Positions 1-8,421 of a stretch of 64,000 bases of DNA are shown in pieces; positions within the stretch are counted from its first letter, which is position 1, and every line of letters starts with the position of its first letter. The notes below the pieces were generated by a model that saw only the letters and a list, made by a program, of their open reading frames with translations, did no database searches and had not been told where the DNA came from. Source of the DNA: Streptomyces sp. NRRL S-340 (GTDB taxonomy: Bacteria; Actinomycetota; Actinomycetes; Streptomycetales; Streptomycetaceae); the NCBI RefSeq assembly GCF_000720185.1, contig NZ_JOIY01000019.1:61797-125796 (forward strand), written 5' to 3'. The position numbers and the translations under genes were made by a program.

Positions 1-25
1 TAACCGCGGACGATCCTTGCGGTTA
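1..25. repeat. Short inverted repeat at window edge
   Basis: Perfect 7-bp arms TAACCGC (1-7) and GCGGTTA (19-25) enclose an 11-nt loop. It lies 3' of the isochorismatase-like gene, so it could be part of a terminator, but the window starts here and there is no T tract in view. Function unproven. Confidence 0.25.
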
Positions 26-85
26 CGGGTCCGCTCAGGGTCAGGGTCAGGCGGGCGCGGGACCGGGTTCACGGAGCGGCACCGC

Positions 86-676
86 TCAGGTCAGGGACGC
101 CTGCGACTCGACGACCACGCCGTAGAGGTCTCCGATCGTCGCCAGGGCGCTGTGGTGGATCTGCCGGGCGTCCAGCCAGGTGCCCACCGCCTGGAGCGGG
201 CGCGTCGCGCACGCGTCGGCGACCACCGTGGGCCGGTTGCCGCGCAGGAACGCGCCCTCGGCGGTGAACAGCACGCACATGTGCGTCATGAATCCGATGA
301 CGATGACGTCCTCGTTGCCGGCGGCGTCGACGTGCTTGCCGAGTTCGGTGTCGACGAACGCGTTGGGCGCCTTCTTCACGACCACGGGCTCGCCCTCGGC
401 CGGCGCGACGCTCGGGTGGATCCGGCCGGTCTCCGCGCCGATGTCGTACGGAGTGCCTTCGCCGCCGTCGTGGACGACGTGGATGACCTTCGTGCCCGCC
501 TCCCGGGCCCGGGCCAGCAGGGCGGCGGCGGAGTCGAGCGCGGGCCGCCAGCCTGCCAGCTCCATCACTCCGCCGACGTAGGTGTTCTGGTAGTCGACCA
601 GGATCAAGGTCGAGTGCGCGAGCGAAGCCGGCGTCGCGTCGAGGCCGTTGAGTTCGCGCAGAGTCGTCGTCGTCAT
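86..676 (-). CDS. Isochorismatase-family cysteine hydrolase
   Basis: A 196-residue alpha/beta hydrolase of the isochorismatase-like (nicotinamidase-related) superfamily, which cleaves amide or enol-ether bonds through a Cys-Lys-Asp triad. The expected residues are visible: Asp28 in LILVDYQN, Lys101/102 in VVKKAPNAF and Cys134 in GFMTHMCVLFTA. Length fits a single-domain family member, and no signal peptide is seen, so it is probably cytoplasmic. The ATG at 676 is preferred over the longer open frame (to 763) because GAGGGG lies 7 nt upstream. It is divergent from a GlxA-type regulator at 887, an arrangement often seen where the regulator controls the hydrolase. The substrate cannot be deduced from the sequence. 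Confidence 0.85.
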   Translation of the reverse strand: MTTTTLRELNGLDATPASLAHSTLILVDYQNTYVGGVMELAGWRPALDSAAALLARAREAGTKVIHVVHDGGEGTPYDIGAETGRIHPSVAPAEGEPVVVKKAPNAFVDTELGKHVDAAGNEDVIVIGFMTHMCVLFTAEGAFLRGNRPTVVADACATRPLQAVGTWLDARQIHHSALATIGDLYGVVVESQASLT

Positions 677-818
677 GGAAATACCCCTCAGCCGATGCAC
701 CGAGCAGTCGAAGCCACTCGGGTTCCTGGAGCGCGGCCGTGCGTGCGGTGACCGGCCACGCACATGAACCTACGAGCCACCGCCGCGTGTCGGCAATGTC
801 GCCTAACCTGCAGATCCA

Positions 819-866
819 GACATCAGTCCGGACACGGTTCCGGGTGCAGCAGCGGACATCGGTTCC
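819..866. promoter_or_regulatory. Phased 12-bp direct repeats, candidate operator
   Basis: GACATCAGTCCG (819-830), GACACGGTTCCG (831-842) and GACATCGGTTCC (855-866) are similar 12-mers placed at 12 and 24 bp intervals in the gap between the divergent hydrolase and the AraC-type regulator. AraC-family proteins bind direct repeats, so this is a plausible operator for the neighbouring regulator. This is inference only. Confidence 0.35.
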
Positions 867-886
867 GCCGGACGGACGGAGATCCC

Positions 887-1909
887 GTGAGCGTCGTGGA
901 ACGACTCGTCGTCATCGTTCTCTTCGAGGGGGTCGACCTGCTCGACGTCACCGGCCCGCCCGAGGTGTTCTCCCTGGTGCAGCGCGAGATGCCGGAGCCG
1001 ACGGGTTACCGGGTGGTCCTCGCCGCAGAGACGATGGACCCCGTCACCACGTCCGCCGGCGTACGCCTGCTCCCCGACACCACCTTCGGCGAGGTGGCAC
1101 GAGGCGGCGTCGACACCCTCATCGTGCCCGGTTCCGTCGAGGCGGACGGCCGGCGGGGCGTACGGGCCCGGACCGACCCCGCGGTGGTCGACCGGGTGAG
1201 CACGCTCGCCGGCCGGGCGCGGAGAGTCGCCTCCGTCTGTGTCGGGGCGCACCTCCTGGCCGCCGCGGGACTCCTCGACGGCAAACGCGCCACCACCCAC
1301 TGGTCGACCGCCCGGCAACTCGCCGACGAGCACCCCGCGGTGCGGGTCGACGCCGATCCGATCTTCATCCGGGAGGGCGACACCTGGACCGGCGCGGGGA
1401 TCAGCGCCTGCCTCGACCTGTCGCTCGCCCTCGTCGCCGACGACTTCGGCGAGACGGTCGCGCTGCGTGTCGCCCGCCAGCTGGTGATGTACCTGAAACG
1501 GCCCAGCGGGCAGAGCCAGTTCAGCGTGCCGCTGGAACCCGTCTCGCGCACGCGGCGCGTGGAGGACCTCCGTCACCACATCCTGCGGCACCTCGGGGAG
1601 CAGCTCACCGTGGCGGACCTGGCCGAGCACGCCCGCCTCAGCGAACGGCAGTTGACCCGGGTCTTCAAGGCCGAGCTGGGCATGACACCGAGCGCGTACG
1701 TGGAAGCGGCCCGCGTGGAAGCGGCGCGCGGTCAGCTGGAGTCCACCGACGCCACCCTCGAACGCATCGTGTCGGTGTGCGGGTTCGGGACGGCGGACAC
1801 GCTGGTCCGGGCGTTCCGCCGCCGGCTCGGCACGACGCCCACCGAGTACCGGCGCCGCTTCCGCTCCCCCTTCGGCGAACCGGCGCCGAACCGGGAGTTC
1901 TCCGGTTGA
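887..1909 (+). CDS. GlxA-type AraC regulator with DJ-1/PfpI-like domain
   Basis: A 340-residue transcription factor. Residues about 5-195 form a class I glutamine-amidotransferase-like (DJ-1/PfpI) sensor domain with a nucleophile-elbow-like Cys in SVCVGAHLLA followed by LLDGKRATTHW, typical of the GlxA/FtrA group. Residues about 230-325 form two AraC helix-turn-helix units (LTVADLAEHARLSERQLTRVF and LERIVSVCGFGTADTLVRAF). The GTG at 887 is chosen because GGAG lies 6-7 nt upstream; the frame is open further 5' but without a ribosome site. It probably controls the divergent isochorismatase-like gene. The ligand is unknown. Confidence 0.85.
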   Translation: MSVVERLVVIVLFEGVDLLDVTGPPEVFSLVQREMPEPTGYRVVLAAETMDPVTTSAGVRLLPDTTFGEVARGGVDTLIVPGSVEADGRRGVRARTDPAVVDRVSTLAGRARRVASVCVGAHLLAAAGLLDGKRATTHWSTARQLADEHPAVRVDADPIFIREGDTWTGAGISACLDLSLALVADDFGETVALRVARQLVMYLKRPSGQSQFSVPLEPVSRTRRVEDLRHHILRHLGEQLTVADLAEHARLSERQLTRVFKAELGMTPSAYVEAARVEAARGQLESTDATLERIVSVCGFGTADTLVRAFRRRLGTTPTEYRRRFRSPFGEPAPNREFSG

Positions 1910-2088
1910 TCGGCCAGGTCAGACGGCTTGTAGCCGAACCGTTGCCGTTCCGTGGGCGGTGGCCCACAGCAACCGCATAGTGTGTGGTGCCGTTCCGGCC
2001 GCCGTGGCCGAGGCCCGTGTCCCACCCGGGACCGGTGTGCCGTCCCGGCGGTATCAGCACGTCCGTTCACAGCAGGGGGAGTCGAAAC

Positions 2089-3327
2089 ATGCGACCCATA
2101 CGCCCATCCGTCACCGTTCGCCGGGGAGGGCGCGCCCGGCGCTCGCCCTTCCCCGCGCTGGCCGCCGTCGCACTGGTCTCGACCCTCGCGCTCACCGCCA
2201 CCGGCTGCAACTCGGACGACACCGGCGCGGCCGGCGAGCCCTCCGCCTCCGCGGCCGCCGGTGGCTCGGGGGCCACGGGCGACGGCAAGATCACGATCCC
2301 GGACGACATCCGGAAGAAGCTCAAGGAGCACGGGATCGACGTCGACAAGTGGAAGAACGGCGCCTGGAAGAACTGGAACAAGGACGACTGGCTCCGCGAG
2401 GCGAACGACTTCGTCAACCCCATCATCCAGGGCCTGTGGGACCCGGACCGCATGCGCCGGGCCAACGACCCGGACAAGGGCGTCGACGACAACGACATCT
2501 CCGGTGACCAGGGCGTCACGGACCCGGCTCCGGCGCCCGTGCAGGCTCAGAAGGTGGCGCCGCCTTACCACACCAGCGCGGCGACGGCGGGCAAGGTCTT
2601 CTTCGACTCCCCCGAGGGCACGATGGTCTGTTCGGCCACGGTCGTCGAGGACCCGGCCCACCCCGGCAAGTCCAACCTGGTGTGGACGGCGGGGCACTGC
2701 GTGCACGCCGGCAAGAAGGGCGGCTGGTACCGCAACATCGCCTTCGTGCCGTCGTACAACGACGCGGGCCGCAGCACCGCTCGACTGCAGGGCGCCACAC
2801 GGGAGCAGGTCGCCCCGTACGGGGTGTGGTGGGGCGACTGGGCGCAGACCTCCGACCAGTGGATCAAGCAGGGCGGCGCGACCGGCGGGCAGGGCGCGAG
2901 CTACGACTTCGCCGTCATCCACGTCACTCCGGAGAAGGGCGGCAACGGCAAGTCGCTGGAGGAGACGGTCGGTTCCGCGCTTCCGGTGAACTTCGACGCG
3001 CCGGCCGTGCCGAAGGTGCAGAGCATCACCGCGACCGGCTACCCGGCCGCGCCGCCGTACGACGGGCAGTCGCTGTACCAGTGCCAGGACAGGCCGGGAC
3101 GTCTGTCGGTCGCGGCCGCCGACCCGACGATGTACCGCATCGGCTGCACCATGACCGGCGGGTCCTCCGGCGGCGGCTGGGTCGAGAAGGGCACGGACGG
3201 CAAGCCCGCGCTGGTGTCCAACACCTCGATCGGCCCGGTGACGGCGGGCTGGCTGGCCGGTCCGCGGCTGGGCACGGTGGCCAAGGGCGTCTACGACTCG
3301 GTCAGCAAGAAGTTCGCCGTGCAGTGA
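2089..3327 (+). CDS. Lipoprotein trypsin-like serine protease (copy 1)
   Basis: A 412-residue exported serine peptidase. A basic N-terminus and hydrophobic stretch end in the lipobox LTATGC (Cys40), so the mature protein should be lipid-anchored outside the membrane. A conserved Trp- and Lys-rich segment (about residues 70-125, containing HGIDVDKWKNGAW) precedes the protease. The trypsin-like triad is visible: His203 in WTAGHCVH, Asp273 in YDFAVIHV and Ser360 in GGSSGGGW. The ATG at 2089 has GGGGGAG 8 nt upstream. It is a tandem paralogue of the gene at 3466. Natural substrates are unknown. Confidence 0.85.
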   Translation: MRPIRPSVTVRRGGRARRSPFPALAAVALVSTLALTATGCNSDDTGAAGEPSASAAAGGSGATGDGKITIPDDIRKKLKEHGIDVDKWKNGAWKNWNKDDWLREANDFVNPIIQGLWDPDRMRRANDPDKGVDDNDISGDQGVTDPAPAPVQAQKVAPPYHTSAATAGKVFFDSPEGTMVCSATVVEDPAHPGKSNLVWTAGHCVHAGKKGGWYRNIAFVPSYNDAGRSTARLQGATREQVAPYGVWWGDWAQTSDQWIKQGGATGGQGASYDFAVIHVTPEKGGNGKSLEETVGSALPVNFDAPAVPKVQSITATGYPAAPPYDGQSLYQCQDRPGRLSVAAADPTMYRIGCTMTGGSSGGGWVEKGTDGKPALVSNTSIGPVTAGWLAGPRLGTVAKGVYDSVSKKFAVQ

Positions 3328-3355
3328 GCACGGCCGCAGGCCGGTGACCCGGCCA

Positions 3356-3399
3356 CGGCGGCGGGGTGTCCTACGGAAACCTTCACCACCCCGCCGCCG
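3356..3399 (+). terminator. Hairpin terminator between the two protease genes
   Basis: Perfect 13-bp stem CGGCGGCGGGGTG (3356-3368) / CACCCCGCCGCCG (3387-3399) with an 18-nt loop, just after the stop at 3327. No T tract, as is common for Streptomyces terminators. It suggests that the two paralogues are transcribed separately. Confidence 0.65.
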
Positions 3400-3465
3400 T
3401 TCGTACCCGTCCCCACCTGCATAGTGGGGCAGCACACACACGAACCAACGGGGGTTCATCACATC

Positions 3466-4692
3466 ATGCGTTCCACACGTACGTCCGCAGTGCCCCGGCG
3501 CGCGCGCCGGGGCACTGCCCTCGCCGCCACCGGTCTCGTCGCGGCGCTGACGCTCACCGCCACGGCCTGCGACGACTCGGGCGACGGCGCGAGCGGCAAG
3601 CCCGGCACCAGCGGTTCGCAGGCCGTGGGCGGCTCCCGGGCCACCGGCAGCGGCGACGGCAGGGGTCACCTCCCGGCCGACCTCGCGAAGAGGCTCAAGG
3701 ACCACGGGATCGACGTCGACCGGTGGAAGAACGGCGGCTGGAAGAACTGGGACAAGGACAAGTGGCTCAGCGCCGCCAAGGACTTCGTCAACCCGGTGAT
3801 CAAGGGGCACTGGAAGCCTGAGCGGATGAAGTCCGCCAAGGAGGCCAACAAGACGGTGTCCACTCAGGACTCCGCCGCCGGCCAGGGCGTCAGCGACCCG
3901 GCGCCGCGGCCCGTCCAGGCCCAGGCCGAGAAGACCCCGTACCACCAGCACGCGGCCCCGGTCGGCAAGGTCTTCTTCGACTCGCCGCAAGGCTCGATGG
4001 TCTGCTCCGGCACGGTCGTCAAGGACGTCAACCACCCGGGCAAGTCGAACCTGGTGTGGACCGCGGGTCACTGCGTCCACGCCGGCCAGGGCGGCGGCTG
4101 GTACCGCAACATCGCCTTCGTGCCCGCCTACAACGACCTCGGCCGGTCCGCGTCGCAGCTGAGCGGCGCCAGTCCGACCGAGGTCGCCCCGTACGGCGCC
4201 TGGTGGGCCGACTGGGCGTCCACCTCGGGCCAGTGGATCCAGGGCGGCTCGGAGACGGGCGGTGCCGGTGCCGCGTACGACTACGCCGTGCTGCACGTGA
4301 AGCCGGAGACCGGCGCGAAGTCGCTGGAGGAGACGGTCGGGGCCGCACTCGACGTGGACTTCTCCGCCCCGCAGGCGCCGCAGGTCGCCACGATGGGTGC
4401 CTGGGGATACCCGGCCGCGCCGCCGTACAACGGTCTGACGATGTTCCGCTGCCTGGACCGGCCGGGCCGGCTGTCGCTGAGCCCGTCCCTGCCGACGATG
4501 TACCGGATCGGCTGCACCATGACCGGCGGGTCCTCCGGCGGCGGCTGGTTCCGCGTGGTGGGCGGGAAGACCGAACTGGTCTCCAACACCTCCATCGGTC
4601 CGTCCGACAACACCTGGCTCGCGGGCCCGCAGCTGGGCAAGGGCGCCGAGGCGCTGTACGAGAACATGAGCCGGACCTACGGCGGCCGGTGA
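3466..4692 (+). CDS. Lipoprotein trypsin-like serine protease (copy 2)
   Basis: A 408-residue paralogue of the preceding gene, alignable nearly end to end. It has an Arg-rich N-terminus and the lipobox LTATAC (Cys35), followed by the same Trp-rich module (HGIDVDRWKNGGW) and a trypsin-like domain with His202 (WTAGHCVH), Asp272 (YDYAVLHV) and Ser357 (GGSSGGGW). It should be a cell-surface lipoprotein protease. The start at ATG 3466 is preceded by GGGGG about 11 nt upstream, a rather long spacing. The signal peptides and low-complexity linkers diverge more than the Trp-rich and catalytic regions, as expected after an old tandem duplication. The gene converges on hflX across a strong terminator. 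Confidence 0.85.
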   Translation: MRSTRTSAVPRRARRGTALAATGLVAALTLTATACDDSGDGASGKPGTSGSQAVGGSRATGSGDGRGHLPADLAKRLKDHGIDVDRWKNGGWKNWDKDKWLSAAKDFVNPVIKGHWKPERMKSAKEANKTVSTQDSAAGQGVSDPAPRPVQAQAEKTPYHQHAAPVGKVFFDSPQGSMVCSGTVVKDVNHPGKSNLVWTAGHCVHAGQGGGWYRNIAFVPAYNDLGRSASQLSGASPTEVAPYGAWWADWASTSGQWIQGGSETGGAGAAYDYAVLHVKPETGAKSLEETVGAALDVDFSAPQAPQVATMGAWGYPAAPPYNGLTMFRCLDRPGRLSLSPSLPTMYRIGCTMTGGSSGGGWFRVVGGKTELVSNTSIGPSDNTWLAGPQLGKGAEALYENMSRTYGGR

Positions 4693-4705
4693 CACCGGCA
4701 TGACG

Positions 4706-4743
4706 CGGGCCCGCCCCCCTTCCGTCGAAGGGGGGCGGGCCCG
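4706..4743. terminator. Bidirectional terminator, protease / hflX
   Basis: A 16-bp perfect stem (4706-4721 with 4728-4743) and a 6-nt loop CCGTCG, placed between the convergent protease and hflX stop codons. Suited to terminate both transcripts. Confidence 0.85.
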
Positions 4744-4776
4744 TGTGCTGCTCGCGCCGGTGGTGGCCGGAGCGGG

Positions 4777-6270
4777 TCAGAGCGCGGGAACCGGCGTGTA
4801 CGGCGTCAGGTCCGCGGCCAGTTCCTCGTGCACCAGTGCCTTGAGCAGGGTGCCCTCCGCGGTGTGCTCCTCGGAGATCACCTCGCCCTCGGTGTGGGCA
4901 CGGGCGACCAGCTTGCCGTGCGTGTAGGGCACGAGCGCCTCGATCTCCACGGAAGGGCGCGGCAGCTCGTGGTCGATCAGGGCGAGCAGCTCCGCGATGC
5001 CGCGGCCGGTGCGGGCCGAGACCGCGATCGAGTGCTTCTCCACCCGCAGCAGCCGCTGCAGCACCAGCGGGTCGGCCGCGTCCGCCTTGTTCACCACGAC
5101 GATCTCGGGTACGTCGGTGGCGCCGACGTCCCTGATCACCTCGCGCACGGCGGCCAGCTGCTCCTCCGGGTCCGGGTGCGAGCCGTCGACCACGTGCAGG
5201 ATCAGGTCGGAGTCGCCGACCTCCTCCATGGTGGAGCGGAACGCCTCGACCAGGTGGTGCGGCAGGTGCCGGACGAAGCCGACCGTGTCGGCCAGCGTGT
5301 ACAGCCGCCCGCTCGGCGTCTCGGCCCGGCGCACGGTCGGGTCCAGGGTCGCGAACAGCGCGTTCTCGACCAGGACACCGGCGCCGGTGAGGCGGTTGAG
5401 CAGGGAGGACTTGCCGGCGTTGGTGTAGCCCGCGATGGCGACGGACGGCACCTTGTTGCGGCGCCGCTCCTGGCGCTTGATCTCACGGCCGGTCTTCATG
5501 GCCGCGATCTCCCGGCGCATCTTGGCCATCTTCTCGCGGATCCGCCGCCGGTCCGTCTCGATCTTGGTCTCACCGGGACCTCGGGTGGCGAGGCCGCCGC
5601 CCTTGCCGCCGCCCATCTGCCGGGACAGCGACTGGCCCCAGCCGCGCAGCCGCGGCAGCATGTACTGCATCTGCGCGAGCGCGACCTGCGCCTTGCCCTC
5701 ACGGGACTTGGCGTGCTGGGCGAAGATGTCCAGGATCAGCGCCGTGCGGTCGATGACCTTGACCTTGACGACGTCCTCGAGGTGGATCAGCTGGCCCGGA
5801 CTCAGCTCACCGTCGCAGATGACGGTGTCCGCGCCCGTCTCCAGGACGATGTCACGCAGCTCGCCGGCCTTGCCGGAGCCGATGTAGGTGGCCGCGTCCG
5901 GCTTGTCGCGGCGCTGGATCACGCCGTCGAGGACGAGGGCGCCCGCGGTCTCCGCGAGGGCGGCCAGCTCGGCGAGGGAGTTCTCCGCGTCGTGCACGGT
6001 CCCCGAGGTCCAGACGCCGACGAGCACCACGCGCTCCAGACGGAGCTGCCGGTACTCGACCTCGGTGACGTCCTCCAGCTCGGTGGAGAGACCCGCGACA
6101 CGGCGCAGGGCCGCGCGCTCGGAGCGGTCGAACTGGTCGCCGTCCCGCTCTCCGTCGATCTCGTGGCTCCAGGCGACGTCCTCTTCCATCAGGGCATCGG
6201 CCCGGAGACCTTCGGGATAGGTGTGCGCGAGACGCTCGGCGGCCTGGGAAGAGGAAGAAGAGGAGGTCAT
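4777..6270 (-). CDS. hflX: GTPase HflX
   Basis: A 497-residue ribosome-associated GTPase of the HflX family, which splits or rescues stalled 70S ribosomes in characterised bacteria. An N-terminal HflX domain (VVLVGVW...GSGKAGEL) is followed by a coiled, basic linker containing GGGKGGG. The G domain has G1 GYTNAGKSS (about residue 279), G3 DTVGFV and G4 NKAD. An acidic and Ser-rich N-terminal extension (six consecutive Ser) precedes the domain. The ATG at 6270 is chosen over upstream codons because AAGGA lies 6 nt before it. It lies downstream of the M1 aminopeptidase gene on the same strand, separated by a large hairpin, so it probably has its own promoter. Confidence 0.95.
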   Translation of the reverse strand: MTSSSSSSQAAERLAHTYPEGLRADALMEEDVAWSHEIDGERDGDQFDRSERAALRRVAGLSTELEDVTEVEYRQLRLERVVLVGVWTSGTVHDAENSLAELAALAETAGALVLDGVIQRRDKPDAATYIGSGKAGELRDIVLETGADTVICDGELSPGQLIHLEDVVKVKVIDRTALILDIFAQHAKSREGKAQVALAQMQYMLPRLRGWGQSLSRQMGGGKGGGLATRGPGETKIETDRRRIREKMAKMRREIAAMKTGREIKRQERRRNKVPSVAIAGYTNAGKSSLLNRLTGAGVLVENALFATLDPTVRRAETPSGRLYTLADTVGFVRHLPHHLVEAFRSTMEEVGDSDLILHVVDGSHPDPEEQLAAVREVIRDVGATDVPEIVVVNKADAADPLVLQRLLRVEKHSIAVSARTGRGIAELLALIDHELPRPSVEIEALVPYTHGKLVARAHTEGEVISEEHTAEGTLLKALVHEELAADLTPYTPVPAL

Positions 6271-6391
6271 TGGGTCCTTACGTCGTTGGGAATCCGTGCT
6301 GCGGCGACGGGTCGGCGGCCGCGGGCGAAGCGCCTCGGCAGCTGTTCCGTCACTTGTCACAACGCGCGGGTGTCCCGGGAGATTCCCGTGC

Positions 6392-6431
6392 GCCGTGCCG
6401 TGCCGACACGACGATCGTCGCACGGCACGGC
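6392..6431 (-). terminator. Nested hairpin downstream of the aminopeptidase gene
   Basis: Perfect 12-bp arms GCCGTGCCGTGC (6392-6403) and GCACGGCACGGC (6420-6431). The 16-nt loop itself contains the palindrome GACGATCGTC. Its position 60 bp past the aminopeptidase stop and 120 bp before the hflX start fits a terminator; an operator role for hflX is the alternative. Confidence 0.6.
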
Positions 6432-6490
6432 CCGTCTCGTCACGGCGTTATTCCCGGCTGTCCGGCTGTCCGGCTCGCCGCTTGGCCCGC

Positions 6491-8086
6491 TCACTGCTTC
6501 CGGTGGGCGTCCCGCGCCCACGCCGCCTTCGCCACCGTCCTCGTCGGTGCTGTCTTCGCCCGTCCGGACGTCCTCGCCGTCTGTGCCGCCTTCGCCGGTG
6601 CGGTCCTGGGCGGCGGTGTCTGCTTCCAGTCCGGGTGGCCCGGCATGGGCGGCGTCTTCACACCGTAGAGCCAGGCCTTGAAGAAGCCGCCGAGGTCCCG
6701 TCCGGCGACGGCCGAGGCCAGACGTTCGAAGTCCGCCGTGTTCGCCGTCGAGTCCCGGTGCTCGCGCACCCAGGCGCGCTCCAGCCGTTCGAAGGCCGGC
6801 CTGCCGATCTCCTGGCGCAGGGCGTAGAGGACGAGAGCCGCGCCGTCGTAGACGTTGGCACGGAAGATGCCGATCTTCTGGCCGGCCTTGGGCGGCTTGG
6901 GCAGCGCGGGTGGCCCTCCGGCCTCACGCCAGCGGTCGGAGGCCCCGTAGGCGGCCTTCATCCGGGCCTCCATGGACTTGTGCGCCTTCTCGTCGGCGTA
7001 CAGGGCCTCGTACCAGGTCGCGTGTCCCTCGTTGAGCCACAGGTCGGACCAGCTGCGCGGACTGACGCTGTCGCCGAACCACTGGTGGGACAGTTCGTGC
7101 ACCATCACCGACTCCACGTACCACTTGGGCCAGGCCGGATCGGTGAACAGCTCCTTCTCGAAGAGGGAGAGGGTCTGCGTCTCCAGTTCGAAACCGGTGG
7201 TGGCGGACGCCATGAGCAGGCCGTACGTCTCGAACGGGTAGCGTCCGACCTTGCTCTCCATCCAGGCGATCTGGCCGGGGGTCCTGGCCAGCCAGGGTTC
7301 GAGCGCCTCGCGGTCCCCGGTGGGGACGACGTCGCGCACGGGCAGGCCATGCGGACCGGTGCGGTGCAGGACGGTGGAGCGGCCGATGGAGACCTGTGCC
7401 AGCTCGGTGGCCATGGGGTGCCCGGTGCGGTACGTCCACGTGACCTGTCCGCCCCTTCGGGCGGTACCGGCGGGCAGCCCGTTGGCGACGGCCGTGTACC
7501 CCTCGGGGACGGTGACGTGGAAGGTGAACCTCGCCTTGTCGGAGGGGTGGTCGTTGCACGGGAAGACCAGGTGGGCGACGTCGGCCTGGTTGGCCATGGC
7601 GAGCCCGTCCGCGGTGCGCACCCAGCCGCCGTCCCGGCCCTTCTCGGACACCGGGTCACTGGTGTGGTGCACCGTGATGCGCGCCCAGCCGTGCCCGGGC
7701 AGCGGGACCTGGGGGGTGACCACCAGGTCCTCCCCCGCGGCGGCGAAGCGGGCCGGGAGTCCGTCGACCTCCACGGAGTCGACCTCGCCGTGCGTGAAGT
7801 CGAGGTTCAGGCGGTCGAGGTCCTGGGCCGGCCGGACGTCGATGGTGGTGACGGCCCGCAGCGGCTTGCTGTTGTCCCCGGTGTAGGTGAAGGACAGGTC
7901 GTACGACGTCACGTCGTATCCGGGGTTGCCCAGCTGCGGGAAGAGCCGGTCGCCCACGCCGAGCGCGGTGGGCGGGGCGCTCGCGGCGAGGAGACAGGCG
8001 CAGGCGCCGGACGCTGCGGACGCGAGGAGGGTCGCCTTGAGGGTTCTGAGGCGACGCGGGACACGGGGTCGGAGGGTGCGCGGCAT
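6491..8086 (-). CDS. Secreted M1-family zinc aminopeptidase
   Basis: A 531-residue metallopeptidase. The N-terminus is Arg-rich, followed by a hydrophobic Ala-rich stretch (about residues 18-42) that reads as a signal peptide, so the enzyme is probably exported. The M1 N-terminal beta domain is followed by the zinc site HELSHQW (about residue 329) and, 18 residues on, NEGHATW, giving the HExxH-x18-E pattern. The long C-terminal domain of large aminopeptidases N is absent, and the tail is basic and Ala-rich. The ATG at 8086 lacks a clear ribosome site (only GTGGTG), so a downstream start is possible. It lies between rshA and hflX on the same strand. Confidence 0.85.
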   Translation of the reverse strand: MPRTLRPRVPRRLRTLKATLLASAASGACACLLAASAPPTALGVGDRLFPQLGNPGYDVTSYDLSFTYTGDNSKPLRAVTTIDVRPAQDLDRLNLDFTHGEVDSVEVDGLPARFAAAGEDLVVTPQVPLPGHGWARITVHHTSDPVSEKGRDGGWVRTADGLAMANQADVAHLVFPCNDHPSDKARFTFHVTVPEGYTAVANGLPAGTARRGGQVTWTYRTGHPMATELAQVSIGRSTVLHRTGPHGLPVRDVVPTGDREALEPWLARTPGQIAWMESKVGRYPFETYGLLMASATTGFELETQTLSLFEKELFTDPAWPKWYVESVMVHELSHQWFGDSVSPRSWSDLWLNEGHATWYEALYADEKAHKSMEARMKAAYGASDRWREAGGPPALPKPPKAGQKIGIFRANVYDGAALVLYALRQEIGRPAFERLERAWVREHRDSTANTADFERLASAVAGRDLGGFFKAWLYGVKTPPMPGHPDWKQTPPPRTAPAKAAQTARTSGRAKTAPTRTVAKAAWARDAHRKQ

Positions 8087-8421
8087 GCACCACGGCTATC
8101 AGCGCGCGGCGCCGCCGCGGCGGCGACGCGCGCCCTTCCCACTCGAACGGGGCCCTCGGGAGTGCGTGCGGCCCGCGCCGGCGCGCGGGACGTTCCGGGG
8201 GTGCGCGGAGTGCGCGCCGGGCGCGCCGCCGGAGGCACCCGCCCGGGGCGCGGGCGCCCGCGCCGGGCGGGCGTCACGGACTCGCGCCCGGCGCAGACCG
8301 GTTCTCGCGCCGAGCGGGCACCGGAGGCTCGGGGCGCGGTGGCGCGGGACGCACGCGCCGCGGTGGCGACGGACGTTCGCGGCAGGGGGCCCGCGCCGGG
8401 CGGGGACCGTCGGGCCCTGGG
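8087..8421. other. Gene-free, extremely GC-rich spacer
   Basis: These 335 bp between rshA and the aminopeptidase gene consist mostly of CGCG and GCCGG runs with many short imperfect inverted repeats. I see no convincing coding frame, promoter or single dominant hairpin. It may hold the rshA terminator. Confidence 0.5.

Noticed and set aside
1942..1981. TTGCCG and CATAGT as a promoter for the first protease gene
   Set aside because: The elements are 28 bp apart, too far for a sigma-70-type promoter.
1732..4701. 989-codon minus-strand open frame across both protease genes
   Set aside because: Shadow of the two plus-strand genes, which have signal peptides, catalytic motifs and ribosome sites; the antisense product has no domain and biased Val/Arg/Gly composition.
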